Origin: Dipylidium caninum
Lineage: Eukaryota > Platyhelminthes > Cestoda > Cyclophyllidea > Dipylidiidae
Length of the DNA stretch: 64,000 nucleotides
Assembly (NCBI GenBank): GCA_017562135.1
Contig: QEYB01000062.1
Span: forward strand, 186,001-250,000
Reading direction: 5' to 3'
Below are positions 46,095-58,121 of this stretch, piece by piece. The notes beneath the pieces are model-generated. The model was given only the letters and a program-made list of their open reading frames with translations. It searched no databases and was not told the origin of the DNA. Both the position numbers and the translations under genes were made by a program. Position 1 is the first letter of the stretch; each line of letters opens with the position of its first letter.

Positions 46095-49000
46095 GTAATT
46101 TGCATTTTAGAGTGTGTATACTTCGCAGGACGAGACGTGTACCTTATTCAAACGGGTACCTTGCATGTAAATGATGACATCATGGAGCTTTTAATCCTCG
46201 CATTCGCATGCAAAGCTGCTTGCGCTAGGCGCGTTATCCTTGTTGTTCCGTATCTTCCATATTGCAAGCAAAATAAGATGCGTAAACGTGGTTCTATTAC
46301 GTGCAAACTTATTGCTCAACTCATCTGCTCAACTGGAATCGATCATGTTATCACCATCGACTTGCATTCAAAAGAAATCCAGGTATTTTTCAGATGAGAA
46401 ATTTTATTTTAAAGAAATTACGTCTGTTATGGAATTATTGAATGCTCTACGTGTTCCAGGGTTTCTTCGATGTCCCGGTGGATAACTTGCGTGCCTCACC
46501 GTTTTTAAATCAATATATTGCTGAAACATTATCGGATTACCGAAATTGCGTGATAGTTGCAAAAGATCCAAACAGCGTTGCTAGAGCTACGAGCTACGCT
46601 GAACGTCTCCGTGTCTCTCTTGCTGTTATTCACGGGGTCGATCGCGAGGACACGGAACAAACTGATGGTCGGACTTCGCCACCTCCCATGGAAGGTGATA
46701 GTAGGTCAGGAATAAATCTTACGCTTTAACTTATTGCTTATATCTGGACTATTTTTGGTTTCCTTTTGTACTCGATATATTATGATATTAGGGAATGCGA
46801 TTTTGGAGGCTATAATGGTCGTATTATTTGTATTAATATTTATTAGCCGCACACAATCATTATTTTTCTCTTAAGAGACTGGGATGCACATGGAATGGGT
46901 ACCGATTTCATAGCTCAAAATGGCGAAGTCTTCTGTAGATCGAATTTAGAGGTTTGTAGGTAAGTTCTGATAAATTTTGCCGACCTTTTTATTAAATACA
47001 TCAAAATAGTTCACTTATACATTTTTGCGAAGTATCGAATTAAGATATAGGCGCACATTATTTCATTTGGACTTAAATATGATTTTTGTTTTACCCTTAT
47101 CCTGATACTTCTATTCCCTCTATCGTATTCTAATGAACTGATAAACGTTATAAAGTGTCACTAGTTCCCTTTCGAGACCTAAAACGTAGTATAAAGCGGT
47201 AATTGTGCGGTCGATATTACGCTCCTTATGTACAGTAAAATATTTTCCAATTGTTTTATGCCTTTTGAATTTCTTACTATGGTGACCTGGCATATAACAC
47301 TATAAATTAAGCCGATTAATAACTGTTAATGTTTTGTCAGAATAGCAAGTGTACACTTGGGTAATTCGGTCACGGAGTGCTAGGCTTTGGATAAGCTAAT
47401 TGTTTGCAATTGCTTTAGATCTCTTTATCTGCCTTCTGTAGTTCCAATGTCGGCGATCAGCAGACAACGTCCGAACTGGCCGTTACGGCTCGAGTTCGCA
47501 GAAAACGCGGTTCTGAATCTTTCAATTCGGGGTAAATTTGGAGAAATTTTAACTTACTGCCTTAATTAGAGCGTGACTTCTATTTTTGGCGAACGTTTAC
47601 AATCGGTAGTTCATACAAATTTACATAATCTCTGAGATGCTGTAATAGTGGTCGAAAAGATTTATTGGATAATAGAAATAAAACTCGCCTTTAAAGTGCT
47701 CTTACATGGCTTGCATATATCGTTTAGTTTACTCAGCCTAAGCCGCATCTGTCATGTTGCCGATATCGACCTCTTTAACTTGTCCTGTGAGCGAAGTCAG
47801 TACAAGTAAACGCGATCTGTTCGAGGTCATTCGGTAAACTAAGCCAATTTTCATAAACTTTCGCTTAGGTGTGATTTCCTCTTAACCGTCAACTTCTTTT
47901 TCGTGAAACATTACTCTTTATTATACCCCAACTAATTTCAACAGGCTACAAAGTGAGTTCAGTTGATTTGAATGGTTGGGTATAACTTTTCCCTCATCGC
48001 ATTGCTGGTGGTGAAGCAGACTACCTTTAGTTTTGACCTCTACACTTACTTCTTCTTATAGCGGTTTGGAGCCCGAACCACTGACCTCGCCTTTCGTGCT
48101 CAACGTGTTGGGTTTCCTGCCGGCGCTGCAAGAGAAAGAGAAACCACCGCTTAATTTGGTGGGGAACGTGAATGGCAAAATAGCAATAATTGTGGATGAC
48201 ATCATTGATGATGTGGATAACTATGTTACTGCTGCAGAACTACTTCACTCCAGGGGCGCCTACAAGGTCAGTCTTCGTCTCCCTACCAAAGCATATTCAT
48301 CTCACGGTTTTATAAAAGGCTGCCACGTTAGAATATCTTTTAATTACAAAGCGCCCTTCCATTTAAAAACTTTTAAATACCACATGGCGCGGAATGGGAA
48401 GTTTTAATCACGTTATTTAGGTTAAGGATGATACTACTAAGATGGCCATATAAGGTGAGAGCGATGCGGATCTTTAGTCGACAAAATCTCTTCACGCACT
48501 TGTTTATATATAGTGAATTGGGTTTTGAGCAGTGTTTTGAATTTTGCATCACCTATTGTTGCCGAGGACCGCTTATGCCGTAAAACCGAGTTTGTTTAGA
48601 TTGACTTGACTTAACTTTGGTAAGCATTAACCCCTTTTTAAGTCAGAAAGTCAGTTTCTTGTTTATTATCCTAGATTTATTTTAAAGCCTAGTTCTCGTT
48701 CCCAACACGTCGTTTTCTTTCACTTGCGTACCACGGGAAAGTTGCGTCCAAATTCTTAGTAGAATCATGTCTTCATTTCAGTCTACTGGATGTAATTGTA
48801 TACCGAGCAGATCACCCTAGCAATCTGCTCTGGACTTCGTTTTCGCTTTACTATTAGACCTCGCAACGTCCGCTGCGCGAAATATAAAAATCTATAATTT
48901 TACTGAAATTGTTTAAGTAGCATCCTGTCGTCCGTCAAAATTGTTTATCTAGTCTGTTTTCCAATGTCTTCTTAACTAACCTGGTATTTTTTGGATTTAT

Positions 49001-52000
49001 CTAATGTAAATGCTTCATAAGTACTCAAAGACCGTCTTCTCGCAGACTTCCAATACAGAGACTGAATTTCAACACAACATTGTCTGGGCAGTTTCTGACT
49101 TAGGTAAAATTTTTAACATTTCTTTTGTTCCTCTGACTAAAATTGCTACTGATAATTCGGGCGAAATTATATATACTTCTTGTGCAAGCAAGTATTGTCG
49201 TACAATTCGACAAATCTAATAATTTAACTTACGAAAACCACCACTTTTCCACTTTCAACAGTTTTTGCGCCTCTATTCGGCAATATGCCAACAATTAACC
49301 ACTCAGTGTGAAGGCACCTCAAAGTATTTTTATTTGAACCTCTAATCCGTTTGATATTAATAAGAATTTCGTTGTAATGCTTAAGAATTTATTTTAACTG
49401 CCTATATCGCCACAATCTACTTCCGTACAACCCTGTTACTTTTTAACAACAATTATTTTATAATTGCTCAAATCGTATTATAATTTTGCCATATCGTAAG
49501 TTGGAATCCCCTTGATTCTATTCATACCTATTTTACTTTAGGGTCAAGTACAGTCCTTATTGTCACTTAGTATTTGTACTCAAGGCGGCTACTTATTGGC
49601 CTGAGGCTTTTCGCATAATGTCATCGAATCCCATAAGTCATTTCCCTTTCCAAGTCTGACCACCGCCCTTTAGTCTAAATCCCCCTGTGGCCATTGATTT
49701 TTGTTCTTGACAATTTGCATATTTTTATCGTCTGTGCATTCTTTACAACTTGTTAGAAGTATTTAATCCATCTGCCGTCCAAGGTTTTTATCAGTCGTTG
49801 GCAATCGCATGAGAAGTGATGCTTACTAAAATGATAAATTTGTATCTGACTAGCTTATCAGTGTCTGGTGATGCAAGTAACTCCTTTTCGTGTCCATGCG
49901 TTTAACCACATTTGATTGATCCTGCAGTGTCGTATGACTATAATTGGCCGCATGGAGGTCCGGAAAACTGGTTATAAAACTACTTTATCTTTACTTCCTG
50001 ACTCACCGCTGCGTTTGATTTACAGACATCTAGATTTGTGCTTTGCCTTCTTTAAATCTACGCCTTTCATTGCTCATCAAAAACCATTGTATGGAATGAA
50101 ATTTTGATTCTTTTTCCTATTTTTTTCGTGGGCGTGAAAAACACCGAGATTTGTGGCGGTAATGCGATTATCATTTATTTTACACATATATTACCTTAAA
50201 TCAGACAGACTTCCGGTCTGTGTAGAGGAGGGACCCTAACTTCGGTTCTTTTACTTCATTTCCTTAACGTTTTCTAGTCTCTTTGACTACCTCTTATCGG
50301 CAGAACACAAACACTGAATAATTTCGTTCAGGCGGTGATCTTTTCGTTGCTATACTAGAGTCATTTTCTTTTGTCTTCACCTTATGTATGGACACTCGAT
50401 CGCCATAGACCAAGTTCATGAACTTCTGCACTTACTGTCCGGGAATTTTTCGTGAATTCCTCACAAATCGCGCATATTTAAAACGCCAGTGTCGCAGGGC
50501 TATTTTGATGTCTTCTTGTTATAACTATTTGTACCATGTATCTATTTAGCTCGGTTACGATTTAGGCAACCAAATAGTTTGTGATTTTCTTGATAGTTTC
50601 ACTTCTTTGAGTTGTGACATCGATGTTATGCCAGGATAATGGAAAAACCATTACTATTACGACTAGGTTTACCTTAACCTAATTGTGTAAATGTTTTAAG
50701 TGGATAGAATTTGACTCACTTGAATGCAAATGTTAAATACCCAAATTTATAGCCTGACTTGGAAGTGGGCGCACGCTGTAAGCATAAATTTAATGTTTCC
50801 TCTCATTCCTGATCCTGAGCTCAATTCCATATGCTGTCGTCTTAATCCAAGACTTATAAGTATTCCTCTCGTGAGAAGTTGGCGTTTACTTTACTTTCCG
50901 TACATCCCAGAAATCGGTATTGTTCCATTAAAGTTCTCCTAGTCCCAAGTATAGCACTTGCGTTTGTTCCATTCACGTTTCCAAAAATAAAGGTATAGTG
51001 CACTTACGGAACAATATGTCGACGTTCTGTCTTTAATTTGGCATGGTAACCATTAAGCAACTCTTGAGCAACTGCAGAAGCATCTGCTGCTGATTCGGTG
51101 CTTCATTCGTGGGCAAAAATAACCGCTGTTGTGAAGGCACTTCCTTTATTTCTTCCTTTTTTGAATTCTTTCATTCGATAACGAGCATTTCCTTTCCCTT
51201 CTTGTTTTTCCGTCAACTTGGAAAAAATCCAAACTCGTTTCAAACGCTTGGCAAGCTGAAAACTATCCAAGTTTGCTCCTCTTTTCCTTCACGCTAAAAG
51301 GGATAAATTTTCCGCATCGGTTGAACTTCGACATTCTAGTATTTTCAAACGAAGTTCCTCTTACCTGCCTTCAGACAATGAACGGCTATTTTTTGTTACT
51401 CCTTTCGGTAACTCGCATTGGCTTTCCGAGTCATACATGCACCGATTCTGCTCCATTTACACTTTAGATTTGCAAGATTCGAAGCGTATTTTTGATTCAA
51501 GTTGGTGTTGACCGTGTTTATGTAATTATCGATTTTCACCGCTTCTTCAGTGTTTATGGGAGTCCTCTCCCACACTCATAAACTATCTGTGATGCATCCA
51601 AAATTAGCATTGGCCTCAAAATCCCAATGCTTATTGTAGTGCCGTTTTTCTAGCCATGATGCAGGTGGCTGTTGCAGTCCCAGTCCACTTTGATAATTCG
51701 TGTCTTAGGGCGGCTCTCCATCAACTGAACAGATGCTGGTCAACCGCCTCCCACCACGGTGAGTCGGTGTCTAAAATACAATGGACACTGTCTTCTGGGC
51801 CCGACCGCGATTTGTCATTGTGGTGCTCTATTAATTACGGTCTAATCACCAGTATTTTTGCAAATCTAACAGCTACTTCGTCGGCTTGTGCCGCACTCCG
51901 TTTCTGCTTAGCTTTGCGGTCTGCCTTTGGCTGAGCCTCAGAGGAAATCACTCTTATCCTTTATTCGTGCACAAATCACTTGCTGCTTTGTCTTCAGATC

Positions 52001-53891
52001 GTGTTTACGTACCTCTGGTCTCACTCGTCAATGCATAGATGACTTTCGGGTTAACCTTTCACAGATCATTAATGGGACCCGGATGTGTTAGAATTCCGAA
52101 TGAAAACAACTGCCTAAGAGAGTCCAACCTCTTACATTGTTTTTCTCCTTGTTTAAAATACCGTGGCTATGCTGTAGTTGTTTACCCTTGGTTCCTTTAA
52201 TTAGCCTTTGTTTTCTTATTTCTGGGAGCTCTGATGACCATCACACCTGACATCAATAAGTTCTCCTGCTCAAACTTCTTTATGCACCATGAAAAGCTTG
52301 GCCCCCTCGCATGTGTAACACAAGAAATCGTTCTACCTGAAAAGGCTATCATTTCATAGCACCGCACAACCTACTTAGTCTGCTTAAACACTAACTCAAA
52401 GCATTAGACACAACTAACAACATAAATGCTGTTGGTATAACTGAAGGCTACAGTTTGGATCACTGATGGATGAATAACAATTCCCACTATTTTTACAAGC
52501 TGATGCTGACACTCTTGCACGATAATGGGACACAAACTCGATTTCTCTGCATTCTCACCTTAATCTCTTAATGTAGTCTGAGAGGTAGCCTACACTTGTA
52601 ACAGCGGCAGATCACTTACTCCGCTTGACTTCTTTTCCCCTTGCTGATTACTTATTTGCTTGTCTGACCAGCGCTACCGAAACTCACATATCTTTCCCGT
52701 GCATACCAACAGTAACCTTTTTCAATTACTGCATTCGATACACTTCAGAAAAGGCTATTTATGCAACTTTAGAAAAGCCTTTCAGCTATTCTTGGATTTG
52801 TCACTACCGTAGGCGGATGCTTTCTGCTTCTTCGAAGAGATCTCCTTAGCTCGTGTCTGTTTCCTCAACATTGGCTCTTAGATTTAAAAATCCTCTTGTG
52901 CGAATTCTCAAGCCTTTAAAAATACTTACCAGTTACAGTTTTTAAATTCACTTTCAACCAGTTAAGCTAGTAGCTTTTTAAGGCTGCTAAGAAGGATTAA
53001 GAGCATGCGTAAGGCGAAATGGTCTGAACCCCGATACATCCATTACGAAGTCGAATTTATGAATGCAAATATTGTAAAAGCACTATGCTCTCTCAGCGGA
53101 GCTATTGTAGCGGGCAACGAATTCGTTGCCATAACTACCCTCGTGCAGCGCGCATTACGACTTGGAAGTGGATTGGCGCCTCTGCGTCGATACTGCCATC
53201 AACCGAAATGTATGCCTTCGTTGTAATACCAACAAAGTGAAATTTTCCACTTCGATAAGAACTTTGGCTGTTGGGGCAGCGGCTGCTCTACGTCCTCTTC
53301 TTTTTCCATTCAACTTTTTGTTAGTCGGGGAAAAAGTTGTTCAACGTTTGCTTTCCTCCTAACGTGCGTAAATGAATCTCCGCTCGCGTTTGTCGAAAGT
53401 CGTCTTCTCTACTTCAGCAATGGCAATAATGTTTTAAAATACCTGGAACATATATGAATCTAAGTGATCCTCATATATGCATACTGTGTAAAGCTACGAT
53501 GTTGTGGACACTTCGTTGCCCATCTACCTATCAGCGTCGCTGTACTTCGGAAGGATATGGAGCCACTGCGCACATGTGTGTTCTCCCGGCCACACAACCA
53601 GTTTTTGACGAAGGACACTGTAAATTTCGCTGCTGATTTTTCCCTGTATTCGCTCAGGTCTATCTGGTAGCTACCCATGGCCTGCTGACCGGAAACGCGG
53701 CGGAGAAGATAGAGAACAGCCTGCTGGATTTGGTCGTGGTCACCAATACGGTGCCTCATGAGGTGCAGAAAATGCAATGTCATAAGATCCGCACAGTGGA
53801 CATTTCGCCTCTACTGGCGGAGGCCATTCGACGCATCCACAATGGGGAATCCATGTCCTACCTCTTTATGAACGTCTCCAAGAAGGATTAG
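45886..53891 (+). CDS. PRPSAP: Phosphoribosyl pyrophosphate synthetase-associated protein (PRPSAP)
   Basis: Exons 45941-46094, 46129-46382, 46460-46694, 47442-47531, 48031-48266 and 53658-53891 join in perfect phase to 1203 nt, 401 codons. A possible first piece is the ATG at 45886-45915. The protein is PRPP-synthetase-like from end to end: [89 protein letters not shown] and [15 protein letters not shown]. It has PRPSAP rather than synthetase features: VDDIIDDVD replaces the PRPP-binding VDDMADTCGT, and VAKDPNS replaces VSPDAGG. It is therefore predicted to be non-catalytic and to act as a regulatory partner of PRPP synthetase in the cytosol, upstream of purine, pyrimidine and NAD synthesis. 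It is longer than the human proteins because of a wider insert before the VDD motif. The start is unsettled. Confidence 0.9.
46129..46382 (+). CDS. PRPSAP: PRPSAP exon after the 34-nt mini-intron
   Basis: Encodes [10 protein letters not shown] through DLHSKEIQ, the first phosphoribosyltransferase-like half. The intron before it (46095-46128) is only 34 nt with GTAATT and cttcgcag borders. The exon ends in phase 0. Confidence 0.92.
46460..46694 (+). CDS. PRPSAP: PRPSAP exon, [14 protein letters not shown] region
   Basis: Preceded by a 77-nt intron. It encodes the dimer/allosteric-type segment [14 protein letters not shown], the altered loop [11 protein letters not shown] and the start of the PRPSAP-specific insert (DGRTSPPP). 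Donor GAAG|GTGATA, phase 1. Confidence 0.9.
47442..47531 (+). CDS. PRPSAP: PRPSAP insert exon
   Basis: A 90-nt exon, phase 1 in and out, between ccttctgtag and GTAAAT. It encodes the non-conserved insert ([18 protein letters not shown]). It could be skipped without shifting frame, so it may be alternatively spliced. Confidence 0.6.
48031..48266 (+). CDS. PRPSAP: PRPSAP exon, degenerate PRPP-binding loop
   Basis: The acceptor ctacctttag matches phase 1. It encodes the end of the insert, EKPPLNLVG and [17 protein letters not shown], and ends GGAYK-like (RGAYK) at AAG|GTCAGT. The last intron follows. Confidence 0.88.
48267..53657. other. PRPSAP last intron (5.4 kb), AT-rich and T-skewed
   Basis: No exon or nested gene is visible. 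Open frames longer than 60 codons are all on the + strand, consistent with T-rich sequence on the sense strand. No repeat element was recognised. Confidence 0.7.
53658..53891 (+). CDS. PRPSAP: PRPSAP last exon
   Basis: The acceptor is tattcgctcag. It encodes [19 protein letters not shown] through [15 protein letters not shown] and TAG. It is strongly conserved with human PRPSAP proteins. Confidence 0.93.
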   Translation, partial: VYLVATHGLLTGNAAEKIENSLLDLVVVTNTVPHEVQKMQCHKIRTVDISPLLAEAIRRIHNGESMSYLFMNVSKKD

Positions 53892-56800
53892 ACTCTTCGT
53901 ATACGTCGTTTCATCCCCTAGCTTTAATCGACATCTTTCTTCAACATTTCGCTTTGATTTGGTGTAAATAGTGAAAATGTGGCGTGGATTTCGCGGGATA
54001 CGGGGCAAGCGAACGAACTGACGCGCGCGTACGTGAGGGAGCGAGTTTTCTAGCTCAAATAAATTTGATTTGCTATGCCATTTTCTTGCGCCTCCTCCCA
54101 CTCACTGCGGGTCGGTGGTAATGGTGGCAAGACTTCGTTTAGTTTTATTTCCCTATGAAATCTTTTTAAACTCTCTCCCAGTGAATAGCTATACCTTGTG
54201 ACAGTCCCAACTGACGTTACGCGCCGTAAATACCGTTGATATTGTAACAATCCTTCAGTAAGAATTTTTTTAAAAGGCATAGGAGTGACAGTCAGTGAGT
54301 TTTGGGTCGATGTGAATAGCGATTCCGCCATGTGGTCGTGGCGGCAGTCTACTGACAGGCGACTCCGACGGGGTTTTTGTTCCCTGTTGCATCAAGTTGT
54401 TCGGACGGACGATCAGAGGTCTTCCTTGACCGGTGGGCCTTTTTTGAATAACACAGCCGTTTTGAGCACTTAAGCGCTATTGGCGCCCTGGCGTAAATCC
54501 CTCGAAAGGTAGCCGGAGCATGACATTCTGATGTGCATATCTGCATTTGTCTACATCATTCACCGGAAGCAGAGGCTTGGACGTGGAATTCCTTCCGTAC
54601 TATAATCGGAGCGCGAGGAGTACGATTGCAACTCCCGAAGAGAAGAAGAAATGTTTAATTTGACTGTCGGGTACTTACCCGCCCTTCCTGCTGCCTGTGG
54701 GCGAGTTGGGCACGCCGCGTGTTCACCGCTTCAGCAGAGCCGCTGGTCTGATAGTGAGTTGGGCGGTGTGGCGCCCTTCACCTTTGTGACATCGTTGGAG
54801 CGATTGGCGCGGGCCTCCGAAGGGCTTTGAAGGCACCAGCTCGATTGCCGCTTCGACGCTCTGCGAGACGGAAAAAGCCACAATGAGTGCGCAGATAAGC
54901 AGAAGGACGATTGTCGTAGCGGATGGTCGGCTTCAGTCTGCGTCTGTGGAGACGATTTGGTAGCTATAAAAGACGCATTTATTTCCCGGCAGATGGCCGG
55001 TTATCATCACAGTTGTCGTTGAAAATAAGCAGCAGATTTTATTTGCTCGGAGGCGTTTGACCAAACAAACCGTAGCACTCGAGCATTTTATTTTCCGCAT
55101 TGTTACTTTTTGCTCCTGCGAAGACGAGTAGAAGGTCTGCTGAACAAATCAGGGGAGCGCTCTGCCAGGCTGCATTAATTGAAACGCCTCTTTCCACCAC
55201 CGTCGCCACCGCTTCTGGCCCCTTTTTTTGCGGGCACCCCGAGTTACCTCGGCTGGCGCAATAAAGCATAGCATTACGGGGGTAGGCGCGGACAACCATG
55301 CCGCCGTTATGGCCGGACCATTCACCGGGGCCGGCGGCCGTATCTTCGAGTCGGCAGTTGAGATAATAGCGTTTATCTGAGGACTGCCTCCTTTTGCTCT
55401 TTGTGTCGCCTTGAGGTTTCACTGACAAGCCCTTAAGCCACCCTTATAGTGACCTTCACTTTTCACGCCAATCCCTTTTCAAACGCTCAGGAGGCATCTT
55501 TTGCCCAAGAAAAATTAGCCTACCACGAACCCCTATACCGAAAATGGAGCGCAACTGTTAATAAAAGCAGATATACAACTGTGAGGGGACGTCGGGTTGT
55601 CGGTGGTGGGAGCGAGGGGGCCCAGACCGTCTAGTCTGCTTTTTGTTGAAAGTAACTGATTTTGGGGATGAACTGCACCGGCCAATTCAGAAATCATGTC
55701 AGCATTCCGCCCAGTGTTACTTCTCTGGCCCGAATTCTCCCTGCTCTGACTTACACTACCTTATCTGGTCTTCAAGGCCACGCTTTGATGTGCCACCTAT
55801 GAGATGGTAGAAATAACTGTTCAAAATGGGCAGTGGCATGTGACTTTCGCCTCGGTTGTAGGACGGGGCTCTCCGTCCTATCGGAGAAGTCGAATAACGC
55901 ATGAGTCAAGAATGTGTTTCCGGCCGGGGACCATAAATAATTTTCGCAAATTGGAGGGAACATCTCATTAAAATTTATAGCCGACTGCATTTGCCCGAGA
56001 TAAAATCGTGCTTTTTACCACACCTCATCACAAAACGTAACCTCCCGCCTTGCATCGGGCTTATAATTTGCCGACAGAAATGACGCCCCCCTCAGGGCAA
56101 GTTGTCCCGCGCCCACGTCGGTGCCGCTGAGGGGATTTGCCGCCCCCTCTTCGGGAGTCCAATTTTGTCCCCACTGAGTCAAGTCCTTGTAATTCTTGGA
56201 ACACACTCCTGAATCTTCTTTGGTGCAATCGGTTTTTTATCGGGAAATCTGTCATTCAAATAACTGCTCCTGCTCCATGATTATTCGGAAACCTTCCGAT
56301 TGTTCACCGCCTCCTCCCCCCCCCTCACTTACAGGCGGGGTGAAGACATCAGCAGAGACTTATTTTGGACTAAAGTAGGACGAAGTCCCTGTACTTCCTT
56401 ATCCAGGCGCCCATTCCTCGCGAGGACCGCCTCGGGGACCGGCGGCTGTGCCTGTAACGCACTCCGCGACAGCCGTGGGAGTGAGACGCCACCCGACGAA
56501 TCCGGCCTACCCTTTTAACCTCCATTTAATGACGGTCAACTCCTCCTTCGGCCTTGCTTACTTGACGCCAGTCAGGTTGGAAGAATCAGTAGAACATGAC
56601 CGAGTGAGGCGTCTATGCGGGAATTGTGCTGCAAACCATGGGGACGGGGGACACAACTCAAACGCCATCTCCGCACGACTGCCCGTCCGGCCGTCTTAAC
56701 GATGGCGGCGACTGAGGGGGAGGGGGGAGCAGCGTTGCCTCTCCAGAGTCGGGTCTTCCGCTCACGTCCTAACCGTCGCAAGGGCATACTGTCTTACCCC

Positions 56801-57940
56801 CTGTCTCCACTCTACAATAGGCGTCGCAGGCTATAGTCCGAAGGCCTTCATCGGCTGAGATGGACCAACTTCGGCTCCAGTCTTGCATCATGTCGTGGGT
56901 GACGGCTTCTGCCCACAGTCCCCTCACTCAGGCTACCTGACACTAGCCGAATTATTTACTGCCTTCCGTAGTTAATTTAAGAGCCATCTAAATATAACAC
57001 TACATTTCATATTATTCGTTGAAGCAGTATGTTTGCCGGTGAGCAACATCAAAAGACACACAATAGTGCAGCATCAAGCATGATGTGCTGGGCTGGCGTT
57101 TACGACCCGGGAACACACAAAGGTGGAGCATTCTTCGGTACTTCCTTGCCCTTGACCAATTTTTCACCCTATTATCATCATCCATACTTCTCGAGAGACT
57201 TTACCCGGATGATTTAAGGGTGGGCCAACGTTGGAGGTGGACACTAGCGAATTTGTTCCACACACTCAGTCTTTTGTGGCAACGGCACAAAGCACAATGC
57301 GGGTTAATTAAACACATTTCCTTTCCACAGGAGGATATAATAAAGTAAGCCGACAGTAAAGTGTTTGTTCTCTGCCGACGGCACTTCAGACGCCAAATCC
57401 ACTAATCTAAAAGAAGGTGAATTTAGGGGGGTCTTTAGGACAACTTCCCACAAATAGAAAGGCTATTTTTGAATTAATTCCTCAGATGGCCAAGTCGGTG
57501 CTTTACGATTTTTTCTAAGTTGCAAAAATGGTGTTCCCCCATAAATAAGGACTTACTTTTTGTCATTAAAAGCATTTCAGGTGTAAGTATTTATGAAAGG
57601 GAACAACCTAACTTAATTCACATCAGGTGGCACTGGCACTTGACGATTTGAATCTTGCGATAGTCCCTGTCCTCCAGGACATTTCTAATACGCTGCCAGG
57701 GTTACGGGAAAAGTAGGTCCGCAATTTTTGAAAAAAACTGGTAATTCTAAGGGTTCCCCAAGGTTTTAGTATACTTTGTAACCGCCGTAAATTTGTTCAC
57801 AAGACAGCAGTCGCCTTTACTCGTCATCGTTGAATTTTGATTGGTCGCAACATGGACCAATCAGAAGAGAGGCAAGAGAAGAAGACTCCTAGTTTATAGA
57901 ATAAATTCACAATCTTCATTCTAGACAACCCTCTCGATTC
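53892..57940. other. Intergenic stretch between PRPSAP and the Ras-like gene
   Basis: Balanced base composition. Overlapping open frames on both strands at 54-57 kb (for example a 129-codon reverse frame at 55.0-55.4 kb) have no recognisable domain or splice borders. No promoter element is distinct enough to call. Confidence 0.5.
54058..54063 (+). promoter_or_regulatory. AATAAA polyadenylation signal of PRPSAP
   Basis: Canonical AATAAA 167 nt after the stop codon, giving a short 3' UTR. The AT-rich compositional block ends at about this point. Confidence 0.65.
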
Positions 57941-58121
57941 ATGTCTTCTCCCATTCGATCCACCTCCGAGTCTTCTACAATACCTGACTTCAATGTAGTA
58001 CTCTTCGGGGCAGCCAAGGTGGGCAAATCGGCACTCGTTCGTCGATTCCTTAAAAACAGCTTCTCTGAGATGTATCGGCCGACAGTCGAGGAAACGTACT
58101 CCACAGTTCTTCAAACACTGA
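57941..58121 (+). CDS. Ras-like gene exon 1 (G1, switch I)
   Basis: ATG, a Ser/Thr-rich leader, then the P-loop and effector region. The donor CTGA|GTATGT is in phase 1. An acceptor-like cttcattctag ends 16 nt before the ATG. Confidence 0.88.

Noticed and set aside
55039..55428. 129-codon reverse frame between PRPSAP and the Ras-like gene
   Set aside because: No domain, no splice context, and typical of stop-poor intergenic DNA here.
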